From NCBI GenBank assembly GCA_030407315.1, contig JALQPE010000329.1, forward strand, positions 1-43,409: DNA of 43,409 nt. The letters are read 5' to 3'. Numbering within the stretch: the first letter of the stretch is position 1; the number at the start of each line of letters is the position of its first letter. Below are positions 1 to 8,940 of the stretch, piece after piece. Both the position numbers and the translations under genes were made by a program. The DNA comes from Asparagopsis taxiformis. Lineage: Eukaryota; Rhodophyta; Florideophyceae; Bonnemaisoniales; Bonnemaisoniaceae. The notes under the pieces were generated by a model. The model searched no databases and was not told the DNA's origin. It was given only the letters and a program-made list of their open reading frames with translations.

Positions 1-75
1 AACTTCCCCCCTCCCCACTCAGCCATCCACCTCCTACATCATACCCACAATCTCCACCTTCCAGCTCAGTAAACA

Positions 76-1077
76 ATGACTCTCGTTCATCAATATATCC
101 TCGACTCTGGCGCAACACCTACTCACTTCAAATATCCCCAAGACACCATGGCAGCTGCACCTTCGTCCACGATCACAGCATCAGGCACACTCTCACGCAT
201 CACACACCAAGGCCCAGCTGACTTACCTATCTCTGAAAGACATACAATACCTATCCCACACGCAGTGACCATGCCCGCAGCGGAATATAATCTCGTCTCA
301 GTCAGCCAACTAGCTGACAACTACGACGTTCTTTCCAACAAAACCGAGCTTACGTCACCACCCCAAAAACCTCCCCACCATTCCATCACAATCGCAACAG
401 CACCACGTCACAATAATCTCTACTTCCTAATCCTAAACACACCAACGACGCGAGGCACGAAACGCAAACGCCAACCTTACAAACCGCCTAAACAATCCCA
501 GCAATACAAATCCGCTAAAAATCACCGCAGCTATGGCGCACGTGCAGACCGAACGCCGATACTACAGCGTACAACAACAAAACGAAACTTGGGACGCAGG
601 CAAACAAAACGCACAACCAAAACCAACCAATCGAACAACACAAACAAACCACACAACTCCACAACCCTTTCAATTTGCACAACGGCGCAACAGCCAACAA
701 CATACACGACCACCGCAGCCAAGATAGCACCCAAACCCCCTTCAAAAACACATAAACCCCTTAGCACGAAACCAACAGGACAACAACACAGGCAGCCGCA
801 ACCAAACCGCCCCCCCCCAAACCCCCAGTCCCATCCATATCCATACCAACACTCACACCAAGCCGCACAACCCGACCAACCCTACAGCCAAACAACACAG
901 AACAACCACCGCAAAGGGCCACACCAACACGGCGACACCATCCCAACAAAATCCACACACACAAACACCATCCCCCAACATACCAAGAACAATTACACGA
1001 GTACCTACCACCCAAACCTACCCCCCAACAAAGAATTCCACGACATCCACGAACCAAACACAAAGCATCCAGAATAA
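76..1077 (+). CDS. Copia-A protease region (pol fragment)
   Basis: This 333-residue frame starts near the aspartic protease motif ILDSGATPTHF, which carries the DSGA catalytic triplet of retropepsins. The stretch YNLVSVSQLADNYDV is the usual end of a copia protease domain. The remaining two thirds are a low-complexity Thr/Pro/Gln/His/Asn-rich linker, a direct consequence of the A/C-rich strand. The integrase N-terminus that should follow is in another frame just downstream. No gag zinc knuckle is visible before it because the window starts too late. The ATG at 76 is only the first one available; the original polyprotein began further left. Confidence 0.65.
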   Translation: MTLVHQYILDSGATPTHFKYPQDTMAAAPSSTITASGTLSRITHQGPADLPISERHTIPIPHAVTMPAAEYNLVSVSQLADNYDVLSNKTELTSPPQKPPHHSITIATAPRHNNLYFLILNTPTTRGTKRKRQPYKPPKQSQQYKSAKNHRSYGARADRTPILQRTTTKRNLGRRQTKRTTKTNQSNNTNKPHNSTTLSICTTAQQPTTYTTTAAKIAPKPPSKTHKPLSTKPTGQQHRQPQPNRPPPNPQSHPYPYQHSHQAAQPDQPYSQTTQNNHRKGPHQHGDTIPTKSTHTNTIPQHTKNNYTSTYHPNLPPNKEFHDIHEPNTKHPE

Positions 1078-1080
1078 CCA

Positions 1081-1600
1081 CACACGCACTCCCTCTACCC
1101 ACCGAAATCCTTTCACAAATCGAAAAAGACTATCATCACTGGCACATAAAACTGGGTCACCTCCATCCCCACCGCATCCACATATTAGCGACAAAAAACC
1201 TCGTCAAAGGCCTCCCAACCACACTCAAAGAGCCGCCTCCAAAAATAACATGCTCTGGATGTGCGTTAGGCAAACAAGCCTCAGCACCCTTCAAGCCAAG
1301 ACTACGCCAGGCACCGCTCTGTGCACACGTCCACACAGACATATGCGGCCCGATTAACCCCACATCTATACATTACAACAAACATTTTGCTACATTCCTC
1401 GATGAACACAGCCGATTTCTCCAAGTACACATCGCACCCCAGAAGAACATTGCAGCGGCATACATACAACAATATATATCACGGATCCACACCACAACAC
1501 CACTACGGGTAACCGACATCACTATGGACAATGCTCCAGAATATTTCACTAAACCACTTCAAAGCTTTTACGCACAAGAACACATAACAACACACCCGAC
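1081..1600 (+). pseudogene. Copia-A integrase, zinc-binding and core segment (frame 3)
   Basis: Reading frame 3 gives an HHCC zinc-binding segment: HWHIKLGHLHPHR, then CSGCALGKQ, from about 1131 to 1280. The integrase core follows, with its first catalytic Asp in HTDICGPI (about 1332) and the second in MDNAPEYF (about 1524). The third catalytic residue, Glu in ENALAERVNR, is found only after a switch to frame 2 at about 1590-1598. The segment has no start of its own and is not joined in frame to the protease frame before it, so this is a broken part of one polyprotein. Confidence 0.75.
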
Positions 1601-1654
1601 AATCCGTATACTCCGCAAGAAAACGCCCTCGCAGAACGGGTCAACAGAACCCTA

Positions 1655-3643
1655 ATGGAAACAGTACGGACATTACTACACACGGCAAAACTTCCCCTCA
1701 CCCTATGGGAATACGCGCTGCATGCCGCCGTGGATCATCACAACCACTCACCTCACAACGCCCATGGCAAACCACCCATAACGGTATGGACAGGTCAAAT
1801 ACCCGACGTGTCTACATTCCTTCCCTTTGGTCAATACGGTTACACGCATGACCGCAAACCACGCACGAAACTCGATACCAGAGCCCAACTGATGCAATAT
1901 ATTGGCAGAATAGATACACACCACTATTACATATACAACCCACAAGAACAAACCATCACACGCTGTCGCAAAACGGATTTCCATATCTACAATCCCAACA
2001 CAGACCCAACCGCCACGGTAACCACCACACCAACTGCACACCACGCGAAACAAGCCAAGGCAATAACCCATAACACCCCAGAATGCTTCAGCTCACCCAA
2101 AACGCTAGCTGAGGCCAAAGAAGCCCCGGACGCACAACAATGGGCAACCTCATGGAACAAAGAATTGGACTCACTAGAGAAACGCGGAACCATCACATAC
2201 ATACCAGCATCGGAAGTCCCAAACGGGGCCAAGCTATTACCCGTAAAAATAGTCCTAAAGACAAAGACGGACGCCCACGGCAATCCAGTCACAAGAAAAA
2301 CACGCTGCAATATACGCGGAGATCTCCAACGCCCACACGAACACTTTAACCCCGATGAATTATCGTCACCAGTCGCGGACAGAGACGCCATCCGCCTATC
2401 ACTCGCCCTCGCCGCCGCTAACAACTACTCCGCAGACCACTGGGACCTCGACTCTGCATTCTTACACGAAACATTCGCCGACGACAAAACCCTTTATATC
2501 TACCAACCTCAAAGATTTGACGGAACGTACAAATACCCAGGCAAGGTAGGCAAAGTAACAGGAAACATGTACGGTGCGCGACAGGCCTGCCACATATTCA
2601 CAAAAGGACTGTCACAACACCTCAAACTACACAATTTCACGCGACTATCAAGCGACAGCTGCACATATCACCTGACCTCAACCAAGGACCCCTCCCAATT
2701 CTTATTTTGCGTCATAACAGTTGACGACTTTCTCGTCATATATAACAACAAAACACTATGCAACAAAGTGAAAGAACACATCCAACAAAAATACACACTT
2801 AAAGACCTCGGCCCGGTAAGTCACATCCTCGGATGGAAGGTGACCCGAGACGAGACAGGCATCACTATTACACAACCCGCTTACATAGAAACGATCAGTC
2901 AAAAATTCGGTCAAACGAATGCCAAACCGTCAGACACACCAATTGCATCAGACCTGCTCAATGCACCAACGAAAGACACGAAGCCACTAGACACCTCCCA
3001 ATACAATTACAACGCACTCATTGGCTGCCTACGCTACCTCGCCGACTCTACCCGCCCAGACATTGCCTTTATCACTGGATATCTAGGCAGATATGCCCAA
3101 TCACCAACAACATTTCACTGGAAAGCAGGACTCAGAGTCATCCGTTACCTCTTATCCACCGCCGACAAGGGAATCCATTACAATAACACACTCCAAGAAA
3201 CATTACGCGCCTATACCGATAGCGACTTCGCCGCCTGCACGACAACAAGACGTTCAACATCAGGCACCCTGATCACATACAACCAATCACCCATCGCATG
3301 GCAATCCAAAAGACAAAGACTTATAGCCACAAGCACATGGGCGGCAGAATACATCGCAGCATTCCACACCGCACAACACATAATGTGTGTCAGAAATCTG
3401 CTCACAGACTTACAACACAACGAAAAAAAGCCAACAACACTACATATCGACAATGCAGGGGCACTAACGACCGCCAACACGGAACATCCTACACCCAAGT
3501 CGAAACATATCGACGTTAAATATCACTACCTAAAAGAACTAATACAACACAAAATATCACCTTGGAATACATACCCTCGACAAATAATGCTGCCGACATC
3601 CTCACAAAGGCACTCAAACCGGCCCAATACAAACAAAAACTAG
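1655..3643 (+). CDS. Copia-A integrase end, reverse transcriptase and RNase H (pol fragment)
   Basis: The same frame is open from about 1598, so the ATG at 1655 is internal to the old polyprotein; the integrase catalytic Glu (ALAERVNRTLMETVR) lies just before it. RT motifs are HWDLDSAFL (near residue 263) and TVDDFLVIY (near 357), where most copia RTs have YVDD. RNase H follows with YTDSDFAACTTTRRSTSG (near 520), STWAAEYIAA (near 563) and HIDNAGAL (near 597). The homologous sequence ends at SKHIDVKYHYLKELIQHK; the last residues are out of frame and the true C-terminus continues in frame 1 from about 3559. Family call is certain, activity very unlikely. Confidence 0.85.
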   Translation: METVRTLLHTAKLPLTLWEYALHAAVDHHNHSPHNAHGKPPITVWTGQIPDVSTFLPFGQYGYTHDRKPRTKLDTRAQLMQYIGRIDTHHYYIYNPQEQTITRCRKTDFHIYNPNTDPTATVTTTPTAHHAKQAKAITHNTPECFSSPKTLAEAKEAPDAQQWATSWNKELDSLEKRGTITYIPASEVPNGAKLLPVKIVLKTKTDAHGNPVTRKTRCNIRGDLQRPHEHFNPDELSSPVADRDAIRLSLALAAANNYSADHWDLDSAFLHETFADDKTLYIYQPQRFDGTYKYPGKVGKVTGNMYGARQACHIFTKGLSQHLKLHNFTRLSSDSCTYHLTSTKDPSQFLFCVITVDDFLVIYNNKTLCNKVKEHIQQKYTLKDLGPVSHILGWKVTRDETGITITQPAYIETISQKFGQTNAKPSDTPIASDLLNAPTKDTKPLDTSQYNYNALIGCLRYLADSTRPDIAFITGYLGRYAQSPTTFHWKAGLRVIRYLLSTADKGIHYNNTLQETLRAYTDSDFAACTTTRRSTSGTLITYNQSPIAWQSKRQRLIATSTWAAEYIAAFHTAQHIMCVRNLLTDLQHNEKKPTTLHIDNAGALTTANTEHPTPKSKHIDVKYHYLKELIQHKISPWNTYPRQIMLPTSSQRHSNRPNTNKN

Positions 3644-3759
3644 AACTACTCCGGCTTTCACAGCCCGCGCTGCGCGGCGACTGTCGGATGATCAAAGAAT
3701 CTCCGCAGCGCAGCCAGCGAAACCCTACGTCATCGGATGATCAACGAATTACACAATAA
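3562..3759 (+). pseudogene. Copia-A RNase H C-terminal tail (frame 1)
   Basis: Frame 1 reads LEYIPSTNNAADILTKAL, the usual copia C-terminal motif (normally ...ADIFTKAL), followed by KPAQYKQKLELLRL. It completes the RNase H frame after a frameshift at about 3556. The open frame runs beyond the domain into the probable LTR. Confidence 0.75.
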
Positions 3760-3852
3760 CATATTTACAGTATCCAGCTCATAATAGTATTTAAGTCGGA
3801 ACGGCGACGCATCCCAAAGTAAACGACGGTATGCGATACCGGATCTTCAACA
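3682..3852 (+). repeat. Probable 3' LTR of Copia-A
   Basis: A 171-bp segment starts TGTCGGATGATC and ends TTCAACA, so it has TG...CA ends. It begins like the Copia-B LTR read on its own coding strand (TGTCGGATG), and has a TATA-like AGTATTTAAG near 3787. It also holds an internal near-repeat, CGGATGATCAAAGAAT and CGGATGATCAACGAAT. The partner LTR is outside the window, no clear polypurine tract precedes it, and the pol tail frame crosses its left edge, so both ends are tentative. Confidence 0.4.
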
Positions 3853-5179
3853 GTGGGAAATAAACGCCGCAACTATATTCCGCGCGCGAAAAACCGCAGA
3901 AAAAATGCCTCCAATCGTTCGAGATCAGCCGCCTGGCGTCCGCATGGAAAACCGAAAATCCGGCTCGCCAAGCAGCGACAACGGGGATCTGCGATCAGAA
4001 ACGTGTTCGGAAGCGAGGAGCGGAGAGCAGAGCTAATGCGTCGCCATCTGCGCGGTCACGAGACGGGTGCAATGATCAGTTTGTTGAGAAGACGAGTGGG
4101 TACTCAGGATAGCCATTTGAGGGTTTCTGGAAGAGTGGCTCGCTCGTGCACATTGATGCTGACATCACCTCTGCAATTCGAACCGATGCCGGCCGGATGG
4201 ACTGTGGAACAGGGGTTGGCGTAGTGGCGGAATGAGTGGTTCCGCGCTTGAGCTAAATTAAATACGGTGCAGAGCATTCAGACTGATGATGTCATGGGAT
4301 CACTCGAGTAAATTGCATTCATGCTTCGGCCCCCATCGTGTTCACCGTCAACTTGGTACCGGTTCACATGGAGCACAAAATGTCCATTGCATCGCCACCA
4401 AATGCGCAGCCGATGCGCATCCGTTTTCGGTAATCCAGACATTGCTTTCGAGTCTTGCGCCAAGATGCGTGAACCAGTCCATCAACGCCCGGCGTAGTGT
4501 GAGGGCGCTTTCCGACGGTTGGTGTCACAGTTTGTGCGGGAGTGTTGCGTTTCTGGCAAATCGGCGACCGATGGCTCGAGTTGCGATGACGGCTGTAATC
4601 AAAATTATGTTTTATTAACATCCTCCCCACTTTCCGCTTGTCGACCCAGAACTTCGGGTCCCGAAGAAGAGTAAGAAGTAGAACGCATTTTTAATGCAGG
4701 GTTTGCCAGGTATTCGCTGGACTAAACATGGGGTTCGTGGCTCTTTCAGCGACGCTTTCACCATCGCATATGATGGAATTCCCCCAAATTCCCATGCCCT
4801 TGTGGAACTGCTGGGTTCTGCGAGGTCATGCTATGCAAATGTATAGATGGTCTCGTGTCCTTCCTAGCCCAAAAGGCTACGGGATTCCACATCGACAACT
4901 ATCTTAGTTTTTGTAGTTGACGAGACGTGACGTCACGTGTGGACAATAAACCTTGCGATCCCCGCAGGTCTTCTGCATTATGGCAGCACATATTGCAGAT
5001 CAGCATGGTATCTCATGCACTATGTAGCTCGAATTGGGGTCACCATGTAGTGCTTCCGCATGGGTTACCTTTCGATGCCTAGTTTCATCTGCAACATGGC
5101 GAGAAAGTGTGCAGGTACGCATGGCAGCACATGCGATTTATATACCAATTACATGGTAGCCATAGGGCGGTTCGCCGTT
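3853..5179. other. Intergenic; no gene seen, possible 3' end of the DIRS-like element
   Basis: Open frames here are short, lack domain motifs and have no support. The part nearest 5180 lies where the downstream terminal repeats of a DIRS/Ngaro element should be. I looked for sequence shared with 10385-10891 and found none by eye. It contains a 14-bp perfect palindrome at 4925-4938 and loosely repeated GCATGGCAGCACAT-like words around 4980 and 5120. Confidence 0.5.
4925..4938. promoter_or_regulatory. 14-bp perfect palindrome with a CRE-like core
   Basis: ACGTGACGTCACGT is its own reverse complement and contains TGACGTCA, the consensus site of bZIP (CREB/ATF-type) factors. It is the clearest short symmetric motif in the unassigned DNA downstream of the tyrosine recombinase frame. 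A regulatory role is only inferred. Confidence 0.25.
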
Positions 5180-6652
5180 TCATAAATTTCTAGTCCTCAA
5201 TGCAAGCTTCCATTCCCTCCGAGACCTCTTGAGAGCAATACAGGGGGTATCTACTGTCGGAGGGGAACAAATTTCTCGTTTTTTCCATGAATGGCGGTGA
5301 TCCTTACGCAATCTGCAAGCCATTCTCCAATCTCTTCTTCGTGGGACGATTTTGGGGCGCAGGGAGTAACCAATATTCCTACTCGTCGTAAGTGAAACGC
5401 TGCAAGAATTCCTTTCCATGTTCTGCACTGTGAATGGCTGGTTATGCGGGTGAGTTTCTCGACTCCGGGCCTTTCCGGGACTGTGAACAGTATAATCATA
5501 GAAAGATAGTGAAGTGCTGTTCTGGAATGGGTTATTGGCATGATTCGGGCGGAATTCTGGGGCTGAACGGCTTTGTAATCGACCTGCAAAGGCCTGGGAA
5601 AAGAACGCTGTATCCGTTGACAGGAAGTCCGTGGTAGCTGACGCATATTCGTAGATTATTTTTTGTTGCTCATTGGTCAGCTGAATAGCTTGAATGAAGG
5701 CTCTTCCATTAGACAAATAGTGTCGCAGGGACTTTAGACTTTCCCACCTTCCATGAATGGCAATAGAAGCTGCTTCCATTCCGTTGCAATAGTCGTGTAG
5801 GGCGCCGCCAATCCGCGCTGAATGGGGTGTGAGACTTCCGGGAAGGCCGAAAAAGTGTGCTGCTTCCTTCAGTTTGCCCAAATATCTAGAGTATGTAATT
5901 GGAAAGGCTTTGCCAGTGCTCTGAGTCCCTAATGAATATCGGTGGAGAATGTCCTGAACAGCAGTATCTCGGACAGATGTAAACTGAAGCGGACCAGTTT
6001 TGGCATCTTTGATGTTCAAGCCGACAATACACTCGGAAAGGTGACGAGTGCGAGTATCGCCCTTTAGTGCAATATCATTCCAGGAGAGATTAAGTACTTC
6101 GGATGCCCTGAGATATCCTCCCCAAGCAGTTGCGAGTGCTGCCGCCACGACTGGTTCCCTGATACATCGAAGGTAATGTACTATAGACAGCATAACATGT
6201 CGGGTTAGAGGTAGCGCAGATTTGGAGGGCGTCAATTTGCTCCATCCTTTGAGTGCTCTCCTGGAACGGGGTAACATTCTTGAGAGCTCTGGTGCCACAA
6301 GGGTAAGGTGAGATAACAGGTTTAGCATATCCTGTTTGCGTCCTGCGGACGGATTATCCATAGCTTGATCGTGGATGTAATCACGAAGAAGCAGATCTAG
6401 CTCGTATGGATCTGTGGGTATTTCAGGTGTGCTTTCTGCGAATCTGTTGAAAGCAGAGAGATATTTGGTGCGTGTACTGGGTTTAAGCGTGTCCCGGACT
6501 AAAGGGTAGTCATCGAAGAGAGTGGGGGCTGTTGTGGCGATGCTTTGGAGAAAACGGTGATTCAAGAGGACAGTTTGTTGGTTTGCAGAAACAGCATATT
6601 CTTGAGCGCATTTCTGCAACTTTGTTTGCTTTCTGTAGGTAGGCCCATCCAT
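5180..6652 (-). CDS. Tyrosine recombinase of the DIRS-like element
   Basis: This 490-residue protein is predicted to insert the circular cDNA by site-specific recombination without target duplication. The catalytic residues of the phage-integrase fold are in order: R182 in WGGYLRASEVLNL, a Lys in the KDAKTG hairpin near 215-218, H277 and R280 in TPHSARIGG, H300/W303 in HGRWES, and the nucleophile Y312 in LRHYL. HSARIGGALHDY followed by RWESLKSLRHYL is typical of DIRS/Ngaro recombinases. Residues beyond about 340 have no recognisable domain and are Ser/Arg-rich, so the tail may be an extension after a lost stop. It sits directly downstream of the RNase H frame. Confidence 0.85.
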   Translation of the reverse strand: MDGPTYRKQTKLQKCAQEYAVSANQQTVLLNHRFLQSIATTAPTLFDDYPLVRDTLKPSTRTKYLSAFNRFAESTPEIPTDPYELDLLLRDYIHDQAMDNPSAGRKQDMLNLLSHLTLVAPELSRMLPRSRRALKGWSKLTPSKSALPLTRHVMLSIVHYLRCIREPVVAAALATAWGGYLRASEVLNLSWNDIALKGDTRTRHLSECIVGLNIKDAKTGPLQFTSVRDTAVQDILHRYSLGTQSTGKAFPITYSRYLGKLKEAAHFFGLPGSLTPHSARIGGALHDYCNGMEAASIAIHGRWESLKSLRHYLSNGRAFIQAIQLTNEQQKIIYEYASATTDFLSTDTAFFSQAFAGRLQSRSAPEFRPNHANNPFQNSTSLSFYDYTVHSPGKARSRETHPHNQPFTVQNMERNSCSVSLTTSRNIGYSLRPKIVPRRRDWRMACRLRKDHRHSWKKREICSPPTVDTPCIALKRSRREWKLALRTRNL

Positions 6653-6752
6653 ACTTGCTTCTGTATCCGAGGTAATGCTTAGGGACGTTTTGTGCGGGAG
6701 GTCTGTGTAGAAACGTTTGATGGAAGGAGCGTGCCCGGGAACGTCGTTGGGG

Positions 6753-7493
6753 TTATTCCCATGTGTTTCGCAATCTGGAAGGTCCGTCAGCAGGATTTAG
6801 TTCTGATGGTATATGGATCAATATTGGCTGTAAGTCGTGTGCCATAACGACTGCAGCAAATCGGCAGCATGGTAGTGCGAGCTCGACGGACGACGAGCGG
6901 CCTTTCTGAAGTGCACCTATCGTGACTAATGAGTCAGAAAGCAGTATCACCCGATGGCCTGTGATTGGATGTGAGACGGCCCATTCGATAGCTAAAACAG
7001 CTGCATTACACTCCAGTGAGTTAATATGCTGGGACCGCCTCCATTTATGGCAGAAGGCGGTTTCCCACGAGAGACTTTTCACAAGGGCAGTTAATTTCAA
7101 CACTTCTTTTGCTGACCTTGCGTCCGGCTTGTCGTACATAAACTTCTCGAAACCAGTTATCATTTGAACAGGTAGCGTCGCGAAGCATACACCTCCGGCG
7201 GTGTTCGACGCGTCAAATGCGATTATAATTTCCCAATTAGGTCGTTGCAGGCGTATGTGTGACAGGGGCAAAATGCGAGTGATTGTGAATAGCTCTCGCT
7301 TCGCCACTGCAGCGAGAGATGGTTTGAGGATGCTTAGTTTCTCTGCGACGTGGAAGACGTGGAGAAGTGATGACAATATTGGTCGGGCGCCGAGGGTGAT
7401 CCAGATGAGACGACCGATAGTAGATTTGAGTGCTTCTGGCGATACGGTCTTGCTGGCCAGGACTCTCCCGGTGTCTGCAATTGCGGCGTGCAT
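6753..7493 (-). CDS. RNase H domain of the DIRS-like pol
   Basis: The 246-residue frame carries the RT connection segment followed by an RNase H fold that would degrade the RNA strand of the RNA-DNA hybrid. Acidic residues are D94 (IIAFDASNTAGG), E161 (NSLECNAAVLAIEW), D187 (VILLSDSLVTIGAL) and D236 (ELNPADGPSR). The NPAD-PSR ending is characteristic of DIRS and related RNases H. The frame overlaps the RT frame by 160 bp in a different register. The first 40 residues read as the true continuation of RT, so the two are one protein broken by a frameshift near 7500. Confidence 0.8.
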   Translation of the reverse strand: MHAAIADTGRVLASKTVSPEALKSTIGRLIWITLGARPILSSLLHVFHVAEKLSILKPSLAAVAKRELFTITRILPLSHIRLQRPNWEIIIAFDASNTAGGVCFATLPVQMITGFEKFMYDKPDARSAKEVLKLTALVKSLSWETAFCHKWRRSQHINSLECNAAVLAIEWAVSHPITGHRVILLSDSLVTIGALQKGRSSSVELALPCCRFAAVVMAHDLQPILIHIPSELNPADGPSRLRNTWE

Positions 7494-8464
7494 TTTTTCG
7501 GCAACGGACGGAGTATTTGTCTGGTGAAGTCGAATGACCAGCCCATGAAAGGCATTTTGTCAGTCACTACTGTATTCAGCGGGGAGGACTTGCCTGTTTT
7601 TCGAGGGAGTCCGTGCGCCTCGAATACCTCTGAGCACACGTGATTGAAGAGAATTGTTACGTCTGGATTCCAGTTGATACACACTGGGTTCACGTCATCG
7701 ATGATGTGGAGCAACAGAACGTCTCCGGCTCTCACATGTTGTAGTCTATCGTTGCGATGCAACTGAACAAGTCTTGAATCGGATGGAAGCTGGCTTGCGA
7801 CCGGTGCAGATCGCACTATGTCGAACGCACGCTTCATGCATCGAGCAGCAAGAGTGTGGGCGATATAGACTGCCCATTTGAATCCCATAGGCAGTGTCGC
7901 TTGTATTGGGCGAATCTTTTCAGAAGGTTGTATTGACCTGCCAAAACTGGCTTCGATTCCAGCGATAGTCCGTTCGCTCAGTGAACTCGCTGTCACTGGG
8001 GTCAGCGGCATGAGTTTTGCCAGCGCTTTTGGTAACCTAATGTTGTGAAACATGTTGCTTATGTCGAAGTAAAAACCTTCAAGCTTCGCTTCTTTCTCAA
8101 TTCGTATAGTAGAGAACAAATCTGGTGTTGGCAGCTCAGTGTAAGGGGGGTCAGGAAGGATCATGTTCTGGAAACGTGGCCAGCTAATCATCCTGTCTTT
8201 CTTTTCGTCTTTGCGAACAGCGAAGGACGTCATAGTTAGTCGTTTGGCAAGTTTCGAGTATTCAATGGACTCCGTCTTCGGATCTGACCAGTCGACTACT
8301 CCTACGCGATAGGCTTTTTCCAGAATTCGCGGGTAGTGGCCCTTGAGCGAGTGTACTCGAGATCTTGGAGATTCTATCGACGCATCCAACGCTTCCATCA
8401 TCGGATCGTAGAAAAACTTTAGATGGGGATCTGAAAACTTCTGCTGTATTTCTTCCGGCATCAT
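7334..8464 (-). CDS. Reverse transcriptase of the DIRS-like pol
   Basis: RT motifs are seen in order: SFAVRKDEKKDRMI with its basic fingers (residues 80-93), the first catalytic Asp in FYFDISNMFHNI (D134), LPMGFKWAVYIAH (191-203), and LLHIIDDVNP with the catalytic DD at 256-257. MPFMGWSFDF near residue 310 is typical of DIRS RTs. The nominal ATG at 8464 overlaps the preceding stop (ATGA). The same frame stays open upstream to about 8595, after a TGA, so this start may not be the true one. Beyond about residue 325 the translation is out of frame. Confidence 0.8.
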   Translation of the reverse strand: MMPEEIQQKFSDPHLKFFYDPMMEALDASIESPRSRVHSLKGHYPRILEKAYRVGVVDWSDPKTESIEYSKLAKRLTMTSFAVRKDEKKDRMISWPRFQNMILPDPPYTELPTPDLFSTIRIEKEAKLEGFYFDISNMFHNIRLPKALAKLMPLTPVTASSLSERTIAGIEASFGRSIQPSEKIRPIQATLPMGFKWAVYIAHTLAARCMKRAFDIVRSAPVASQLPSDSRLVQLHRNDRLQHVRAGDVLLLHIIDDVNPVCINWNPDVTILFNHVCSEVFEAHGLPRKTGKSSPLNTVVTDKMPFMGWSFDFTRQILRPLPKKCTPQLQTPGESWPARPYRQKHSNLLSVVSSGSPSAPDQYCHHFSTSSTSQRN

Positions 8465-8940
8465 TTCAACCCATACAGGCTCTGATGTGACAGGTACTTC
8501 CGGGAGATCGATGCGGTTGGTATCAAGGAGGGTAAATTTTCCGCGCGAGTCGGCATTAGGGAGGTGATTTCCTTTAGCTGCATCACCATGCTCCAGTCAG
8601 CATCTTCGCCAGGGCAAGAAGCAGGTGGTTGGATTGCTCGGGAGCTCAGGGTTAGACTATCGAAAACGTGCACACCGACCTCGTCACGTAGGTCAGTTAG
8701 TCGTCTGATTATCGAGTTGGCAGCTCTCTGGGATACCTCTCTGCGTGAGACGTCAGTGGCAGTTAGCGATTTCTTTCCATTGTACAAAAAGTCTAGTGCT
8801 TTCATTGCATGCATAGCGGTACCATCTGGCGGGGTAGAAGATAGGCGATATATTGGGAACGTCCGGATCCAGGAACCTTCCGTCATCGGTTCTGATGCCC
8901 CCCTCTGGTCTGAGGTCCTCTGCTGTCCTTTCCTCCCCAT
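8461..8940 (-). CDS. Gag-pol junction frame of the DIRS-like element
   Basis: This 159-residue frame overlaps the end of the Gag-like frame by 188 bp and ends in an ATGA overlap with the RT frame. It contains a protein-like stretch, TDVSRREVSQRAANSIIRRL, which is less random than the overlapping Gag C-terminus. I infer that it is the real continuation of Gag after a frame change near 8800-8940, or an N-terminal pol segment. No domain is recognised. Confidence 0.4.
   Translation of the reverse strand: MGRKGQQRTSDQRGASEPMTEGSWIRTFPIYRLSSTPPDGTAMHAMKALDFLYNGKKSLTATDVSRREVSQRAANSIIRRLTDLRDEVGVHVFDSLTLSSRAIQPPASCPGEDADWSMVMQLKEITSLMPTRAENLPSLIPTASISRKYLSHQSLYGLK

Larger units (their letters stand above)
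1..3852 (+). mobile_element. Copia-A: 5'-truncated, frameshifted Ty1/copia retrotransposon
   Basis: The domain order protease, integrase, reverse transcriptase, RNase H is diagnostic of Ty1/copia. The 5' LTR and gag lie outside the window. The pol region is split over three frames: protease in frame 1 (from 76), integrase N-terminal and core in frame 3 (about 1131-1597), integrase end plus RT and RNase H in frame 2 (about 1598-3556), and the last RNase H segment back in frame 1 (from about 3559). At least three frame changes mean it is a dead copy. The coding strand is very rich in A and C, unlike the other elements here. A probable short 3' LTR closes it at 3682-3852. The family call is secure; the right boundary is less so. 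Confidence 0.85.

Noticed and set aside
3853..4224. 123-codon frame starting with GTG just after the Copia-A LTR
   Set aside because: Non-ATG start, Arg-rich random composition, no motif.
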